In this document: positions 32,247 to 41,548 of the stretch, in pieces
Position numbering within the stretch: position 1 is the stretch's first letter
Layout of the letters: each line of letters begins with the position of its first letter
Assembly: GCA_024401865.1 (NCBI GenBank)
Contig: JAKSKI010000007.1
Span: 1 to 43,174 of the forward strand
Reading direction: 5' to 3'
Source: Bacteroidales bacterium
GTDB taxonomy: Bacteria > Bacteroidota > Bacteroidia > Bacteroidales > UBA932
DNA: 43,174 nt
Made by a program: the position numbers and the translations under genes
Notes under the pieces: model-generated
Databases searched by the model: none
Told to the model about the DNA's origin: nothing
Seen by the model: the letters and a program-made list of their open reading frames with translations, nothing else

Positions 32247-32998
32247 CCTTTGATTTGTATTTTGAAACCTTCATCCAGGAGAGGTTTGACCAGATCCCGC
32301 ATTTCCACTTCGCTCAATTTCTCAAGTCCCTGCATAGGAGTGGGTCTGTCCAGAGTATAGACCATCACCTCACGTGGCCTTAGCCTGCGTACGATGTCAA
32401 TCCAGGGACCAATAACCTCGGGCGCGGCGCTGTCGAAACCTCCTCCTCTCAGGAACATGGTCTGCAGTATGAAATCTCCCTCAAAAGCCTCCAGATTTGT
32501 GACAACCTCCTGCACATCGTACTTACCGCAAGGCCTGTTGACCAGAGCCGCAAGCTCATTGGAAGGCGCATCTATCTTCATTATCGGGTTGTCGACCTTG
32601 CGCAACGCTTCGAACACTTCCCTGCGGCCCGCCGTGGTGGCGTTGGACAGCACGGTCACCCCGGCATCGGGATAGTATGCGTCACGCAGTCTGAGGGTAT
32701 CGTCCACTATGGCGGCGAATTCGGGATTAAGCGTAGGTTCTCCGTCACCGGCAAAGGTTATCGAATCAATGGGAACGCCCTCCAGCATACAAGACGAGAG
32801 TTTGTCCTCCAAGGCCGAGCGAACCATCTCCGCGGTGGGGAGTGTCCTGTCGTCCCTGCCGTCCGCATTCCATCCGCATTCACAATAGATGCAGTCGAAA
32901 TTGCAGAGCTTGCCTCTACTCGGCAACAGATTCAGCCCCAGCGAATTGCCCAATCTTCTTGAGCGAATCGGCCCGAACACGGTTTCTTCTCTTAACAT
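32243..32998 (-). CDS. Radical SAM protein
   Basis: The 251-residue radical SAM enzyme has the 4Fe-4S motif CNFDCIYC (Cys32, Cys36, Cys39) and the conserved leader FGPIRSRRLGNSLGLNLLP. This leader marks the COG0731-like group also called wybutosine-like or glycyl-radical-activase-like in annotations. ITFAGDGEPTLNPEF is the GGEP-type SAM-binding motif. No auxiliary cluster cysteines are evident at the C-terminus. The substrate is unknown. The start codon lies 83 nt inside the 3' end of the DUF4296 gene in another frame, and it cannot be moved downstream without losing the conserved leader. Confidence 0.87.
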   Translation of the reverse strand: MLREETVFGPIRSRRLGNSLGLNLLPSRGKLCNFDCIYCECGWNADGRDDRTLPTAEMVRSALEDKLSSCMLEGVPIDSITFAGDGEPTLNPEFAAIVDDTLRLRDAYYPDAGVTVLSNATTAGRREVFEALRKVDNPIMKIDAPSNELAALVNRPCGKYDVQEVVTNLEAFEGDFILQTMFLRGGGFDSAAPEVIGPWIDIVRRLRPREVMVYTLDRPTPMQGLEKLSEVEMRDLVKPLLDEGFKIQIKG

Positions 32999-33371
32999 TT
33001 TGATTTTGTGACTTTATCGCTGCGGAATCAGCCTTTTCCTTCTCAAGCCGCTTCTGCTCGCGCTCCAGAGACTTGCGCGCGTCGATGATCAGAGTCGCAA
33101 ACTTGTCCGGATTCTTGAGATAATGGTTCAAGCTGGCATCATAATCTCTTGAGGAATATCCGTATTTCTCGAAAATCGGTTCGTAGAAGAAGGTCGTGTC
33201 TGCCGTCTTGCGTGCCTCGGGATGGTCGACGAGCCATTGGTCCGCCAACAGCATATCGGCATAGATGTCAGCCATCTTCTCCCTGGGAATGATTCTGCCG
33301 CGCCTGTTGCAGGACACCAGTGAGAGCGTCAGCAACAAAGCGGCCAGCATATATGACAGGCACCTTCGCAT
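32916..33371 (-). CDS. DUF4296-like lipoprotein
   Basis: The 151-residue lipoprotein has a lipobox near LSLVSC (Cys21), then IIPREKMADIYADMLLADQWL, the pattern of the Bacteroidota-specific DUF4296 family. The middle contains FFYEPIFEKYGYSSRDYDASLNHYLKNPDKF. The C-terminal third (about 110-151) is rich in Lys, Arg, Glu and Ala and probably helical or coiled-coil. The function is unknown; it is anchored to a membrane. It starts 1 nt after pheT stops (TAA, then ATG) and its last 28 codons overlap the radical SAM gene. The open frame extends further upstream into pheT, which I discard. Confidence 0.82.
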   Translation of the reverse strand: MRRCLSYMLAALLLTLSLVSCNRRGRIIPREKMADIYADMLLADQWLVDHPEARKTADTTFFYEPIFEKYGYSSRDYDASLNHYLKNPDKFATLIIDARKSLEREQKRLEKEKADSAAIKSQNQNVKRRNRVRADSLKKIGQFAGAESVAE

Positions 33372-33372
33372 C

Positions 33373-35832
33373 TTACCTGAGTATGGCTCCGAACTGATTC
33401 TTGAAGGTCTCCAGGATTTTGTCCATCGTACGCTCCACATCCTGGTCGGTGAGGGTCTTCTCGAGATCCTGGAGGGTGAAGCTGAGGGCATACTGTTTCT
33501 TGCCTTCGGGAATCTTGTCTCCTCTGTACACATCGAACAGGCTGACGTTCTTGAGGAGCTTGCGGGTCTGCTTGATGGCAGCCACACGGAGATCCGCATA
33601 GCTGACATTCTCCTCAAGCAGCAGAGCGAGGTCGCGGCGCACTTCCGGGAATTTGGGCAATTCCCTGAATGTCACCTTGTCACGCTTGACGAGTTCGAAC
33701 AGGACCTGCCAGTTGATTTCGGCCGCAACGACCTGCTGCTTGACGCCGAAACGCTTGGCGAATGCAGGATTGATCACACCGACGGTGGCAACGACCTTGC
33801 CCTGACCGGGCAGTTTGTAGGTTACGCCTTCGGAATATATATCGGAAGGAGCGGCGTCAGTCCACATCTGGTAAATATCGGTGCCGTAACGTTTGAACAG
33901 GAGTTCCACATAGCCCTTGAGCTGGAAATAGTCGCTCTTGCGGGAGGGTGTCTTCCAGGACTTCTCCGAGCTTCCGGACAGGAAGAGCGCGAAGCATTGG
34001 TGCTCCTCGTACCCCTCGAGTGTCTCAGGACCCTTCTCGGGGATTCTTCTGTATACTGAGCCGTACTCGAACATCTTCAGGGATGACACCTGACGGTTGG
34101 TATTGTATGCGACCACCTCCAAACCACCGGGAATGAGGGATTGCCTCATCACATTGAGGTCCTGACTGAGGGGGTTGACAATCCTTACGCAACATTGGGC
34201 AGGGAAGGAGACAAGTTTGTCATAATACTCCCCCTTGGTGAGGGAATTGTTCATTATCTCAGCGAACCCGTTGGCTGCCAGGAAGTTGGAAATATGGTTC
34301 CGTATAGCTTCAGGCTCGGGAGAAGGAGTCGCGTTGACGCTCATCTTCATATGTTTGGGCAGAGCGATGTTGTCATATCCGTAGATGCGGAGTATCTCCT
34401 CGACCACATCACACTCGCGATAGACATCCACCATATAGGTCGGAACGGCGACCTTCGCACCGCTGACGGTCTTCTCCAGGAATTCGTATTTCAACGCAGT
34501 CAATATCTTCTCTATTGTCCGGGCTCCGATTTTCTGACCGACAAACTGCTCGATGCGGTCGTAATCGAGGTCAATGACCTTGGGTTCTATCTTTTCGGGA
34601 TAAATCTCGACAACCGGACCCGCTACCTTGCCTCCCGCACATTCGAGAATCAGATTGATGGCACGGCGCAGGGCATACGGCAGGATATCTGGGTCGCAAC
34701 CGCGCTCATAACGGAAGGAGGCATCGGTCTGAAGGCCCTGGCTCTTGGAAGTCTTACGAATGAATGCAGGGTCGAAATAGGCACACTCGACGAACACATC
34801 CACGGTGGAATCTGTCACGCCCGACTCTTCCCCGCCGAACACACCGGCAATGCACATCGGCCCTTCGGCATCGGCAATCACCATATCGGAGGCTGCAAGC
34901 TTGCGGTCGACTCCGTCAAGAGTGCGGATGGCTTCACCTTCTGCCGCGCGTCTCACGATGACCTTCCCTCCCCTGACTTTGGCTGCATCGAAAGTATGCA
35001 GCGGCTGGCCAAGCTCGAAAAGCACGAAATTGGAGATATCCACTATATTGTTGATAGGCTTCAAGCCTATGCTCATAAGCTTCTTCTGGAGCCATTCAGG
35101 GCTGGGTGCAGTCCTGACGCCCCTTATTGTAACTCCGCTGTAACGGGGCGCTCCCTTACTGTCGAGCACCTCAACTCCCAATCCGTTGTCACCCTTTGCC
35201 CCGCAGGTCAAGGACGACAATTCGTCAGATGCCCAGGGTTCGACCAGAGAACAGGGTATGTCGTTAAGCACCAGATAAGCGTACAGGTCCCTGGCCACGC
35301 CCCAAACGGATGCGGCGTCAACACGGTTGGCGGTAATCTCGTACTCTATGACGGCCGAGGTCTCAAGTTTGAGATATTCCTTGGCCGGAGTACCGACAAC
35401 AGCATCGGACGGGAGCACCATAATGCCCTCGTGGCTGGCGCCTATGCCAAGTTCATCCTCAGCGCATATCATTCCGAAACTCTCCACGCCGCGGATCTTG
35501 GACTTTTTGATCTTGAAGTCTCCCAGCAGCACTGCTCCTAGCTGGGCGAACAGGACCTTCTGCCCGGCAGCCACGTTGGGAGCTCCGCAGACGACCTGCA
35601 CGGGTTCCGCACCGCCGTCATTGACTGTAGTCACGTGGAGATGGTCCGAATCGGGATGAGGCCCGCAGGTAAGGACTTCCGCCACCACCACGTTGGCAAG
35701 ACCGCCTTCCACGGCTTCCTGCTCCTCCACTCCGTCCACCTCGATGCCTATGGATGTCATCGCCTCGGCAATCTGCTGAGGGTTGAGATCGCACTTCAAA
35801 TAGTCTTTTAGCCAGTTGTAACTGATTTTCAT
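33373..35832 (-). CDS. pheT: Phenylalanyl-tRNA synthetase beta subunit
   Basis: This 819-residue subunit joins PheS to charge tRNA-Phe. Domains in order are an OB-fold tRNA-binding region (about 40-155; VVVAEVLTCGPHPDSDHLHV), the B3/4 editing region (about 210-390), B5 (about 405-480), the catalytic-like core (about 500-690) and an FDX-ACB anticodon-binding domain at the end (FPEVRRDLALLLEENVSYADL). Length is normal. It lies 8 nt after ftsY, and 1 nt before the DUF4296 gene. The alpha subunit pheS is not in this window. Confidence 0.97.
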   Translation of the reverse strand: MKISYNWLKDYLKCDLNPQQIAEAMTSIGIEVDGVEEQEAVEGGLANVVVAEVLTCGPHPDSDHLHVTTVNDGGAEPVQVVCGAPNVAAGQKVLFAQLGAVLLGDFKIKKSKIRGVESFGMICAEDELGIGASHEGIMVLPSDAVVGTPAKEYLKLETSAVIEYEITANRVDAASVWGVARDLYAYLVLNDIPCSLVEPWASDELSSLTCGAKGDNGLGVEVLDSKGAPRYSGVTIRGVRTAPSPEWLQKKLMSIGLKPINNIVDISNFVLFELGQPLHTFDAAKVRGGKVIVRRAAEGEAIRTLDGVDRKLAASDMVIADAEGPMCIAGVFGGEESGVTDSTVDVFVECAYFDPAFIRKTSKSQGLQTDASFRYERGCDPDILPYALRRAINLILECAGGKVAGPVVEIYPEKIEPKVIDLDYDRIEQFVGQKIGARTIEKILTALKYEFLEKTVSGAKVAVPTYMVDVYRECDVVEEILRIYGYDNIALPKHMKMSVNATPSPEPEAIRNHISNFLAANGFAEIMNNSLTKGEYYDKLVSFPAQCCVRIVNPLSQDLNVMRQSLIPGGLEVVAYNTNRQVSSLKMFEYGSVYRRIPEKGPETLEGYEEHQCFALFLSGSSEKSWKTPSRKSDYFQLKGYVELLFKRYGTDIYQMWTDAAPSDIYSEGVTYKLPGQGKVVATVGVINPAFAKRFGVKQQVVAAEINWQVLFELVKRDKVTFRELPKFPEVRRDLALLLEENVSYADLRVAAIKQTRKLLKNVSLFDVYRGDKIPEGKKQYALSFTLQDLEKTLTDQDVERTMDKILETFKNQFGAILR

Positions 35833-35840
35833 AGTATGTA

Positions 35841-36728
35841 TTATTTTATATTATCAGGTGAGAACAGCGATTCGACAAAACCCGCCTTGTCGAACGGCTT
35901 GATGTCATCCATCCCTTCGCCGGTACCAATGAACCGGACCGGAATGCCATACTGGTCGCTTACGCCGACCACGACGCCACCCTTGGCCGTGCCGTCCAGT
36001 TTGGTGACCACAAGTGAACTGATGTCGGTGGCACGGGAGAACTCCCGGGCCTGGGAGAAGGCATTCTGCCCGGTACTGCCGTCAAGCACGAGCATCACTT
36101 CATCGGGTGCATCAGGAACGACCTTGCGCACAGAGTTGCGGATCTTCGTGAGTTCGTTCATCAGGTCCACTCTGTTGTGGAGACGGCCCGCCGTATCGAT
36201 GAGCACCACGTCAGCGCCCTTGGCAACCGCGGATTTGACCGTATCATAGGCCACTGCCGCAGGGTCGGAACCCATATTCTGCTTGACGATATCTACCCCT
36301 GCGCGCTCCGACCAGATGACTATCTGGTCCACGGCGGCGGCTCTGAACGTGTCAGCGGCACCGAGAACCACCTTTTTGCCCTGCTTCCTGTACCAGTTGG
36401 CCAGTTTGCCTATGGTGGTGGTCTTACCCACCCCGTTCACGCCTACGACAAGGATGATGTAGGGCTTGCGGCCTTTGTCTTCGATGGATGATACGGTATC
36501 AGGAATCAGGCCGGCTATCTCCTCCCTGAGGATGTCCAGCAATTCGTCCCGGGACATATATTTGTCCCTTTCGACACGTTCCTCAAGGGCGTCAATCACC
36601 TTGAGCGTGGTATCGACTCCCATATCACTCTCCACGAGGGCATCCTCGATGGCGTCCAGAGTGTCGTCATCCACCCTGCTTCTGCCTACGACGGCCCTTG
36701 AAATCTTCTGGAAGAAACTGATTGCCAT
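35841..36728 (-). CDS. ftsY: Signal recognition particle receptor FtsY (NG domain only)
   Basis: This 295-residue SRP receptor GTPase directs nascent membrane proteins to the translocon. The N domain (about 1-90) is followed by the G domain with P-loop [22 protein letters not shown] and [10 protein letters not shown]. The acidic A domain of E. coli FtsY is absent, which is usual in Bacteroidota. The frame is open upstream to 36911 but that part crosses a terminator and the DUF4295 gene, so the ATG at 36728 is used. It starts the ftsY-pheT-DUF4296-radical SAM-deoC operon, from a -7 box just upstream. Confidence 0.97.
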   Translation of the reverse strand: MAISFFQKISRAVVGRSRVDDDTLDAIEDALVESDMGVDTTLKVIDALEERVERDKYMSRDELLDILREEIAGLIPDTVSSIEDKGRKPYIILVVGVNGVGKTTTIGKLANWYRKQGKKVVLGAADTFRAAAVDQIVIWSERAGVDIVKQNMGSDPAAVAYDTVKSAVAKGADVVLIDTAGRLHNRVDLMNELTKIRNSVRKVVPDAPDEVMLVLDGSTGQNAFSQAREFSRATDISSLVVTKLDGTAKGGVVVGVSDQYGIPVRFIGTGEGMDDIKPFDKAGFVESLFSPDNIK

Positions 36729-36734
36729 ATCCTG

Positions 36735-36742
36735 CAAATATA
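36735..36742 (-). promoter_or_regulatory. -7 promoter element for ftsY
   Basis: TATATTTG on the minus strand fits TAnnTTTG and ends 6 nt before the ftsY ATG. It is fused to the end of the upstream terminator, so terminator and promoter overlap. The transcript would be nearly leaderless. Confidence 0.5.
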
Positions 36743-36770
36743 CAAAAAAGGCCGCGATTTTCGCGGCCTT
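36743..36770 (-). terminator. Rho-independent terminator after the DUF4295 gene
   Basis: A 10-bp GC-rich perfect stem (AAGGCCGCGA with TCGCGGCCTT, 3-nt loop) is followed on the minus strand by a T-run. It ends the thrS-to-DUF4295 ribosomal operon just before ftsY. Confidence 0.88.
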
Positions 36771-36792
36771 TAATATCATTTTTAGCTGGGAA

Positions 36793-36951
36793 CTACTTCT
36801 TGTTGAAGAAATCCTTTGCCTTCTCGCTCTCCACAAGCTGCTCTGTGAAAACATAAGCGCCTGTCTTGGGAGACTTCTCCATACGGATGCACTTGACCAT
36901 GCTCTTAGCACCGGCCTTGGCTGCGAATGTTGCGACGGCTTTCTTTGCCAT
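36793..36951 (-). CDS. DUF4295 family small protein
   Basis: This 52-residue gene is too short for many ORF finders. The protein begins MAKKAVATFAAKAGAKS, with VKCIRMEKSPKTGAYVF in the middle and a basic C-terminus KDFFNKK. This is the DUF4295 family, found in Bacteroidota next to rpmG and rpmB. It is highly basic and probably ribosome-associated, but its role is unknown. It lies 18 nt after rpmG and just before the terminator ending the operon. Confidence 0.88.
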   Translation of the reverse strand: MAKKAVATFAAKAGAKSMVKCIRMEKSPKTGAYVFTEQLVESEKAKDFFNKK

Positions 36952-36969
36952 ATCTCAATCTCCTATAAA

Positions 36970-37158
36970 TTATTTGATTTCACGATGAACGGTGACTTTC
37001 TTGAGGAAAGGATTATACTTCCTTCTCTCGAGACGGTCGGGAGTGTTCTTCTTGTTCTTGGTGGTAATGTAACGAGACATTCCGGGTACACCGCTCTCTT
37101 TCTGCTCAGTGCACTCAAGGATGACCTGCACCCTGTTTCCTTTTGCTTTCTTTGCCAT
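36970..37158 (-). CDS. rpmG: 50S ribosomal protein L33
   Basis: The 62-residue protein has the L33 pattern: [18 protein letters not shown], then a [24 protein letters not shown] block that contacts 23S rRNA. It lacks the zinc-binding CxxC pairs (only one Cys), so this is the zinc-independent form. It lies 11 nt after rpmB and is followed by DUF4295, the usual Bacteroidota order. Confidence 0.96.
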   Translation of the reverse strand: MAKKAKGNRVQVILECTEQKESGVPGMSRYITTKNKKNTPDRLERRKYNPFLKKVTVHREIK

Positions 37159-37169
37159 AATGTTAAAAT

Positions 37170-37412
37170 TTAAACAAGGTTAACCAATCCTTTCTTCTGG
37201 GCATCGCGAAGAGTGGCGGCAAGGCCGTTCTTCTCAATGATTCTCATACCCTTGCAAGAGACCTTGAGGGTGATGTATCTCTGCTCTTCCTCACTCCAGA
37301 AACGCTTGTTCTTGAGGTTGAGAGAGAAGTCGCGCTTTGTGCGCAGTTTGGAATGGGCAACATTGTTGCCTTTCATTCTCTTTCTTCCGGTTACTTGACA
37401 AACCTTTGCCAT
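37170..37412 (-). CDS. rpmB: 50S ribosomal protein L28
   Basis: The 80-residue protein shows the L28 signature [30 protein letters not shown] and a C-terminal [15 protein letters not shown]. It keeps only one cysteine pair member, so it is probably of the zinc-free type. It starts 12 nt after lepB stops, within the ribosomal operon. Confidence 0.96.
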   Translation of the reverse strand: MAKVCQVTGRKRMKGNNVAHSKLRTKRDFSLNLKNKRFWSEEEQRYITLKVSCKGMRIIEKNGLAATLRDAQKKGLVNLV

Positions 37413-37424
37413 AATATTGTTCTT

Positions 37425-38513
37425 TTATTTGTTAAAATTCATTTTGAGGAATCTGTTCCACCTGATATTGGAGGGGAAAGATTTCTCCCTGTCGGTTGAG
37501 AGCCAGACAACGACCGGACGGCCCACGATGTGGTCTTCGGGAACGAAGCCCCAGTATCTGGAATCGAGCGAATTGTGCCTGTTGTCTCCCATCATGAAGT
37601 AGTAGTCCTGTTTGAATGTGTAGCATCCGTTCTTGAGTGCCTCCTGAACGCTGCCACCCTCATAGTCACGTATTATGCGCTCGTACAGGGGAAGGCTGGC
37701 GCTGTCTATCGCCACGGTCGCGCCCTTCTCGGGTATCCAGAGCGGTCCGAAGAAATCCCTGGTCCAACCGGAATTTTCGGTGAACGGGAAGATCTCGAAA
37801 CTGACCGCCGACGGAATGGTGTCCAGCAGAGGCTTGACATCCACGACATTGGATGAATTCCTGACCTTGGAGAGTTTGTCCGCCGTAAGCAGGTCGACAT
37901 AGGTGCGGGCCTTGGTAGTGATGAGGTATGAGAGCTGGACTCCGGGGTATACTTCCTGTTTCTGTCCGTTAACCCACACATAACCGTCCTTCACTTCCAG
38001 AGTGTCGCCGTGAACTGCCACGCATCTCTTGACATAATGGTCCTTCTTGTCCATCGGGCGCACCTTGACGGGACCGAAGGACTTGACGCCTTCTTCTCCG
38101 AACATGCGCAACTGGGCGTGATAGTCGGCCATAGGATTGTTCACGAACACGGTGTCTCCATTGGGGAAGTTGAACACGACAACGTCGCCCTTGCGGACTG
38201 AGCGGAATCCGGGAAGTCTCCTGTATTGCCACTGCACCGAAGTCGAATACGACTCCTTTCCGAAGATGGTGTTGTGTGTGAACGGTATTGTCAGAGGTGT
38301 CTGGGGCATCCTCGCGCCATAGGTGAGTTTGCTCACGAAGAGATGGTCTCCCGTATAGAGGGAGTTCTCCATTGAGGATGAAGGTATCTTGAACGCCTGG
38401 AACCAGAAGATATTGATAAGAGTAACCACCACAACCGCGAACAGGATGGCGTCGAGCCAGTCCAGTACCCAGTTGAGGAATTTACTCTTGGTGCGTATCT
38501 TCCTGCGTCCCAT
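37425..38513 (-). CDS. lepB: Signal peptidase I
   Basis: This 362-residue membrane protease removes signal peptides from exported proteins. One TM helix lies at about 12-35. The S26 motifs follow: catalytic serine in IPSSSMENSLYTGD, the general-base lysine in HYVKRCVAVHGD, and the GDNRHNSLDSRYWGFVPEDHIVGRP block. A roughly 90-residue insertion (about 190-290) separates the last two boxes, as is usual in Bacteroidota enzymes. It sits between rplT (7 nt) and rpmB (12 nt), so protein export is tied to ribosomal gene expression here. Confidence 0.95.
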   Translation of the reverse strand: MGRRKIRTKSKFLNWVLDWLDAILFAVVVVTLINIFWFQAFKIPSSSMENSLYTGDHLFVSKLTYGARMPQTPLTIPFTHNTIFGKESYSTSVQWQYRRLPGFRSVRKGDVVVFNFPNGDTVFVNNPMADYHAQLRMFGEEGVKSFGPVKVRPMDKKDHYVKRCVAVHGDTLEVKDGYVWVNGQKQEVYPGVQLSYLITTKARTYVDLLTADKLSKVRNSSNVVDVKPLLDTIPSAVSFEIFPFTENSGWTRDFFGPLWIPEKGATVAIDSASLPLYERIIRDYEGGSVQEALKNGCYTFKQDYYFMMGDNRHNSLDSRYWGFVPEDHIVGRPVVVWLSTDREKSFPSNIRWNRFLKMNFNK

Positions 38514-38520
38514 CAGAGTG

Positions 38521-38865
38521 CTACTTTACAGACTTGATTATTGCTTCAAATGCCTTGGGGTTGTTCATTGCGAGGTCGGCGAGGACCTTGCGGTTGAGCC
38601 CTATGTTCTTGGCGTTGAGTTTGCCCATGAACTGAGAGTAGGACATTCCATACTGACGTGCAGCGGCGTTGATACGCTGGATCCAGAGGGCGCGGAAGTT
38701 GCGCTTCTTGTTTCTGCGGTCACGATAAGCGTAGGTAAGACCCTTCTCATAGGTGTTTTTGGCTACGGTCCAGACATTCTTTCTGGAGAGGAAGTTACCG
38801 CGGGTTCTCTTGAGAATCTTCTTGCGGCGAGCCCTTGAGGCTACAGAGTTTACTGATCTAGGCAT
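38521..38865 (-). CDS. rplT: 50S ribosomal protein L20
   Basis: This 114-residue early-assembly 23S rRNA-binding protein has the standard [18 protein letters not shown] start, [41 protein letters not shown] and C-terminal globular KVLADLAM. It lies 12 nt after rpmI in the conserved infC-rpmI-rplT cluster. In other bacteria L20 represses this operon; I see no known L20 operator here. Confidence 0.97.
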   Translation of the reverse strand: MPRSVNSVASRARRKKILKRTRGNFLSRKNVWTVAKNTYEKGLTYAYRDRRNKKRNFRALWIQRINAAARQYGMSYSQFMGKLNAKNIGLNRKVLADLAMNNPKAFEAIIKSVK

Positions 38866-38877
38866 AATTTTGAACTT

Positions 38878-39072
38878 TTAGAGAACCAACATTTCTTTTA
38901 CTCTTGCCACGTCGACCTTCTCCACGAGAGCGAAGTGATCGAGGTTGCGTTTCTGTTTTTTGGTCTTCTTGGTGAGGATGTGGCTGTGGTAAGCGTGTTT
39001 CCTCTTGATTTTACCGGATCCGGTAAGCGCGAAACGCTTTTTGGCACCGGAATTCGTCTTAAGCTTTGCCAT
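38878..39072 (-). CDS. rpmI: 50S ribosomal protein L35
   Basis: The 64-residue basic protein has the L35 pattern [24 protein letters not shown], followed by [18 protein letters not shown]. It lies 46 nt after infC and 12 nt before rplT. Confidence 0.97.
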   Translation of the reverse strand: MAKLKTNSGAKKRFALTGSGKIKRKHAYHSHILTKKTKKQKRNLDHFALVEKVDVARVKEMLVL

Positions 39073-39103
39073 TGTTTTGTTAGTTATGTTAATTATTTGT
39101 ATA

Positions 39104-39119
39104 ACCGTATCCCTACGGC
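39104..39119 (-). other. Hairpin in the infC-rpmI gap
   Basis: A 6-bp stem (GCCGTA/TACGGT with a GGGA tetraloop on the minus strand) abuts the infC stop codon. The following bases are A/T-rich but not a T-run. It may adjust expression between infC and rpmI or be a processing site. Confidence 0.4.
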
Positions 39120-39709
39120 TATTTTTTCTTGTTTGGCGCTATGATGATGGACATTCTCTTGCCCTCCAGCGTGGGCAGGTTCTCGGCGCGTCCGAACTCC
39201 TCGAGCTCCACAGCAAAGCGGAGCAGCTGTTTCTCTCCCTGATCCTTGAACATGATCGAACGTCCGCGGAAGAAGATGGTGGCCTTTACCTTGCTGCCCT
39301 CCTGAAGGAACTCCTCAGCGTGCTTCTTCTTGAACTGGAAGTCGTGCTCGTCGGTATTGGGGCCGAAACGGATTTCCTTGATGACAACTTTGGCGGCATT
39401 GGACTTCATCTCCTTTGCCTTCTTGCGCTGCTGGTAGAGATACTTCTGATAATCCAGTATCTTGCAGACGGGGGGATCGGCCTTGGCGCTGATTTCGACA
39501 AGGTCAAGCTCCAACTCATCGGCAAGAGCCAGAGCCTTTGCAAGGGGATATACTCCCTGCTCGGGGATGTTATCTCCTACAAGACGAACCTGGGGAGCGG
39601 TAATCTCCTCATTGATATTGAGTTCGTTCTCGTCTTTCTTGAGCTGACGCGGGTCGGGTCTGCGACCTCCCTTCTTAATCGTCGGCTTCGGTCTGTAAGG
39701 TCCTGCCAT
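39119..39709 (-). CDS. infC: Translation initiation factor IF-3
   Basis: This 196-residue factor binds the 30S subunit and checks the start codon. The N-domain contains [34 protein letters not shown] and the linker [15 protein letters not shown]. The C-domain has [16 protein letters not shown] and [12 protein letters not shown]. The ATG at 39709 (MAGPYRPKP) is used; the base-sharing TGATG with the thrS stop supports it. This is an ATG start, not the AUU start of enteric infC, so the classical start-codon autoregulation is not evident. Confidence 0.97.
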   Translation of the reverse strand: MAGPYRPKPTIKKGGRRPDPRQLKKDENELNINEEITAPQVRLVGDNIPEQGVYPLAKALALADELELDLVEISAKADPPVCKILDYQKYLYQQRKKAKEMKSNAAKVVIKEIRFGPNTDEHDFQFKKKHAEEFLQEGSKVKATIFFRGRSIMFKDQGEKQLLRFAVELEEFGRAENLPTLEGKRMSIIIAPNKKK

Positions 39710-41493
39710 CAAGCCAATTCTTCAGCAACCGCTGAGTTAATGTATTCAACAAATTTATCTATTGTCATGGATCCCTGGTCGACGCCTTCCCTGCGAACGG
39801 AGACAGTGCCGTCAGCGACCTCTTTCTCACCGACTATCACAAGTACGGGGACACGGAGAGCGGCGACGTCGCGGATTCTCTTGCCCAGCGTTTCATTGCG
39901 GGAGTCGATAGAAGCGCGAATTTCGGAATTTTTCAGCAATCCGCAAACTTTTTCGGCATAATCTGCATATTTCTCGCTGACTGGCAGTATTTTAACCTGA
40001 TCAGGAGAGAGCCACAGAGGCAGATGACCGGCGGTGTGCTCGAGCACGACTGCGGTAAATCTCTCGATTGAACCGAAGGGAGCGCGGTGTATCATTACGG
40101 GGCGCTGCTTGCTGCCGTCGACATCGGTGAATTCGAGCTGGAACCTCTCGGGGAGGTTGTAATCCACCTGGATTGTACCGAGCTGCCACTGACGGCCGAG
40201 CGCATCCTTTACCATAAAGTCAAGTTTGGGTCCATAGAAAGCGGCCTCTCCGGTCTCCACCACAGTCTTGAGGCCCTTGTTGCGGGCGGCTACTATGATG
40301 GCGTTCTCTGCCTTGGCCCAGTTCTCGTCGGAACCGATGTATTTGGTCTTGTTCTCAGGGTCGCGAAGAGATACCTGAGCCATATATTCGGTCATCTTCA
40401 GAGTCTTGAACACATAGAGGATGAGGTCGATGACCTTCTCGAATTCTTCCTGAAGCTGGTCGGGACGGCAGAACAGGTGTGCGTCATCCTGGGTGAAGCC
40501 ACGCACTCGGGTGAGTCCGTGAAGCTCACCGCTCTGTTCGTAACGGTATACGGTACCGAACTCGGCATAACGGAGGGGAAGATCGCGGTAAGACCTGGGA
40601 GCGCTGCGGAATATCTCGCAGTGGTGAGGGCAGTTCATTGGTTTGAGCATATATTCCTCACCTTCCTGAGGTGTATGTATGGGCTGGAACGAATCCTTGC
40701 CGTACTTGGCATAATGTCCCGAGGTTACATAGAGGTCCTTGGCTCCGATGTGTGGAGTGACGACCTGGAGGTAACCGAGCTCCTGCTGCTTCTTGCGGAG
40801 GAACTGTTCGAGGGTGTAACGCATCTGAGCGCCACGGGGCAGCCACAGAGGCAGTCCGAGACCGACTCTGGACGAGAAAGTGAAGAGTTCCATCTCCTTG
40901 CCCAGCTTGCGGTGGTCGCGCTTCTTGGCCTCTTCGAGTACCTGTAGATACTCGTCAAGCATAGACTTCTTGGGGAAGGTTATGCCGTAGATACGGGTGA
41001 GCTGCTTTAGATTCTGGTCGCCCTTCCAGTATGCACCGGCTATCGAGAGCAGCTTGATGGCCTTGATGTCATCGGCGTGCTTCACGTGAGGACCCCGGCA
41101 CAGGTCAGTGAAATTACCGTTCTGATAGAACGATATGGTACCGTCATCGAGCCTGCTTATGAGGTCGCACTTGTATTCGTCGCCCTTGTCCGTAAAGTAC
41201 TTGAGGGCATCCTGCTTGGACACTTCCTTGCGCTCGAACGTCTCCTTGGAGCGTGCGAGCTCTGTCATCTTATCCTCTATCTTCTTGAAATCGTCCTCCG
41301 AAATCTGCTGGTCTCCGAGGTCGACATCATAGTAGAATCCGTTATCGAGAGCCGGTCCGACCCAGAATTTGACGCCGGGATACAACGCCTCGAGCGCCTC
41401 TGCCATAAGGTGGGCCGAGGAATGCCAGAAAATCTTTTTCGCCTCTGCATCTTCCCAATCGAGGATGCGTCCGTCGGTAAATGCTATCGTCAT
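39709..41493 (-). CDS. thrS: Threonyl-tRNA synthetase lacking the TGS domain
   Basis: This 594-residue enzyme charges tRNA-Thr. It starts almost directly at the N2 editing domain (His24 and His28 in [20 protein letters not shown]), followed by the class II catalytic core (about 205-490; [41 protein letters not shown]) and the anticodon-binding domain (about 500-594). The usual ~60-residue N-terminal TGS domain is reduced to about 12 residues ([12 protein letters not shown]). The open frame extends 12 codons upstream, but the promoter lies there, so no TGS can be recovered. It heads the infC-rpmI-rplT-lepB operon. Confidence 0.95.
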   Translation of the reverse strand: MTIAFTDGRILDWEDAEAKKIFWHSSAHLMAEALEALYPGVKFWVGPALDNGFYYDVDLGDQQISEDDFKKIEDKMTELARSKETFERKEVSKQDALKYFTDKGDEYKCDLISRLDDGTISFYQNGNFTDLCRGPHVKHADDIKAIKLLSIAGAYWKGDQNLKQLTRIYGITFPKKSMLDEYLQVLEEAKKRDHRKLGKEMELFTFSSRVGLGLPLWLPRGAQMRYTLEQFLRKKQQELGYLQVVTPHIGAKDLYVTSGHYAKYGKDSFQPIHTPQEGEEYMLKPMNCPHHCEIFRSAPRSYRDLPLRYAEFGTVYRYEQSGELHGLTRVRGFTQDDAHLFCRPDQLQEEFEKVIDLILYVFKTLKMTEYMAQVSLRDPENKTKYIGSDENWAKAENAIIVAARNKGLKTVVETGEAAFYGPKLDFMVKDALGRQWQLGTIQVDYNLPERFQLEFTDVDGSKQRPVMIHRAPFGSIERFTAVVLEHTAGHLPLWLSPDQVKILPVSEKYADYAEKVCGLLKNSEIRASIDSRNETLGKRIRDVAALRVPVLVIVGEKEVADGTVSVRREGVDQGSMTIDKFVEYINSAVAEELA

Positions 41494-41517
41494 ATTGTCA
41501 AAAATGTTATTAGCCCG

Positions 41518-41548
41518 CAAATATAACAAATTCCGTTGATATCTCCAA
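41518..41548 (-). promoter_or_regulatory. Consensus Bacteroidota promoter for thrS
   Basis: On the minus strand, TTGG (41548-41545) and TATATTTG (41525-41518) are 19 nt apart, close to the -33 TTTG/-7 TAnnTTTG consensus. It sits 24 nt before the ATG at 41493, fixing that start and giving a leader of about 17 nt. Confidence 0.7.

Noticed and set aside
36729-36911. Extended ftsY start at 36911
   Set aside because: It crosses a terminator and the DUF4295 gene; the FtsY N domain begins at the ATG at 36728.
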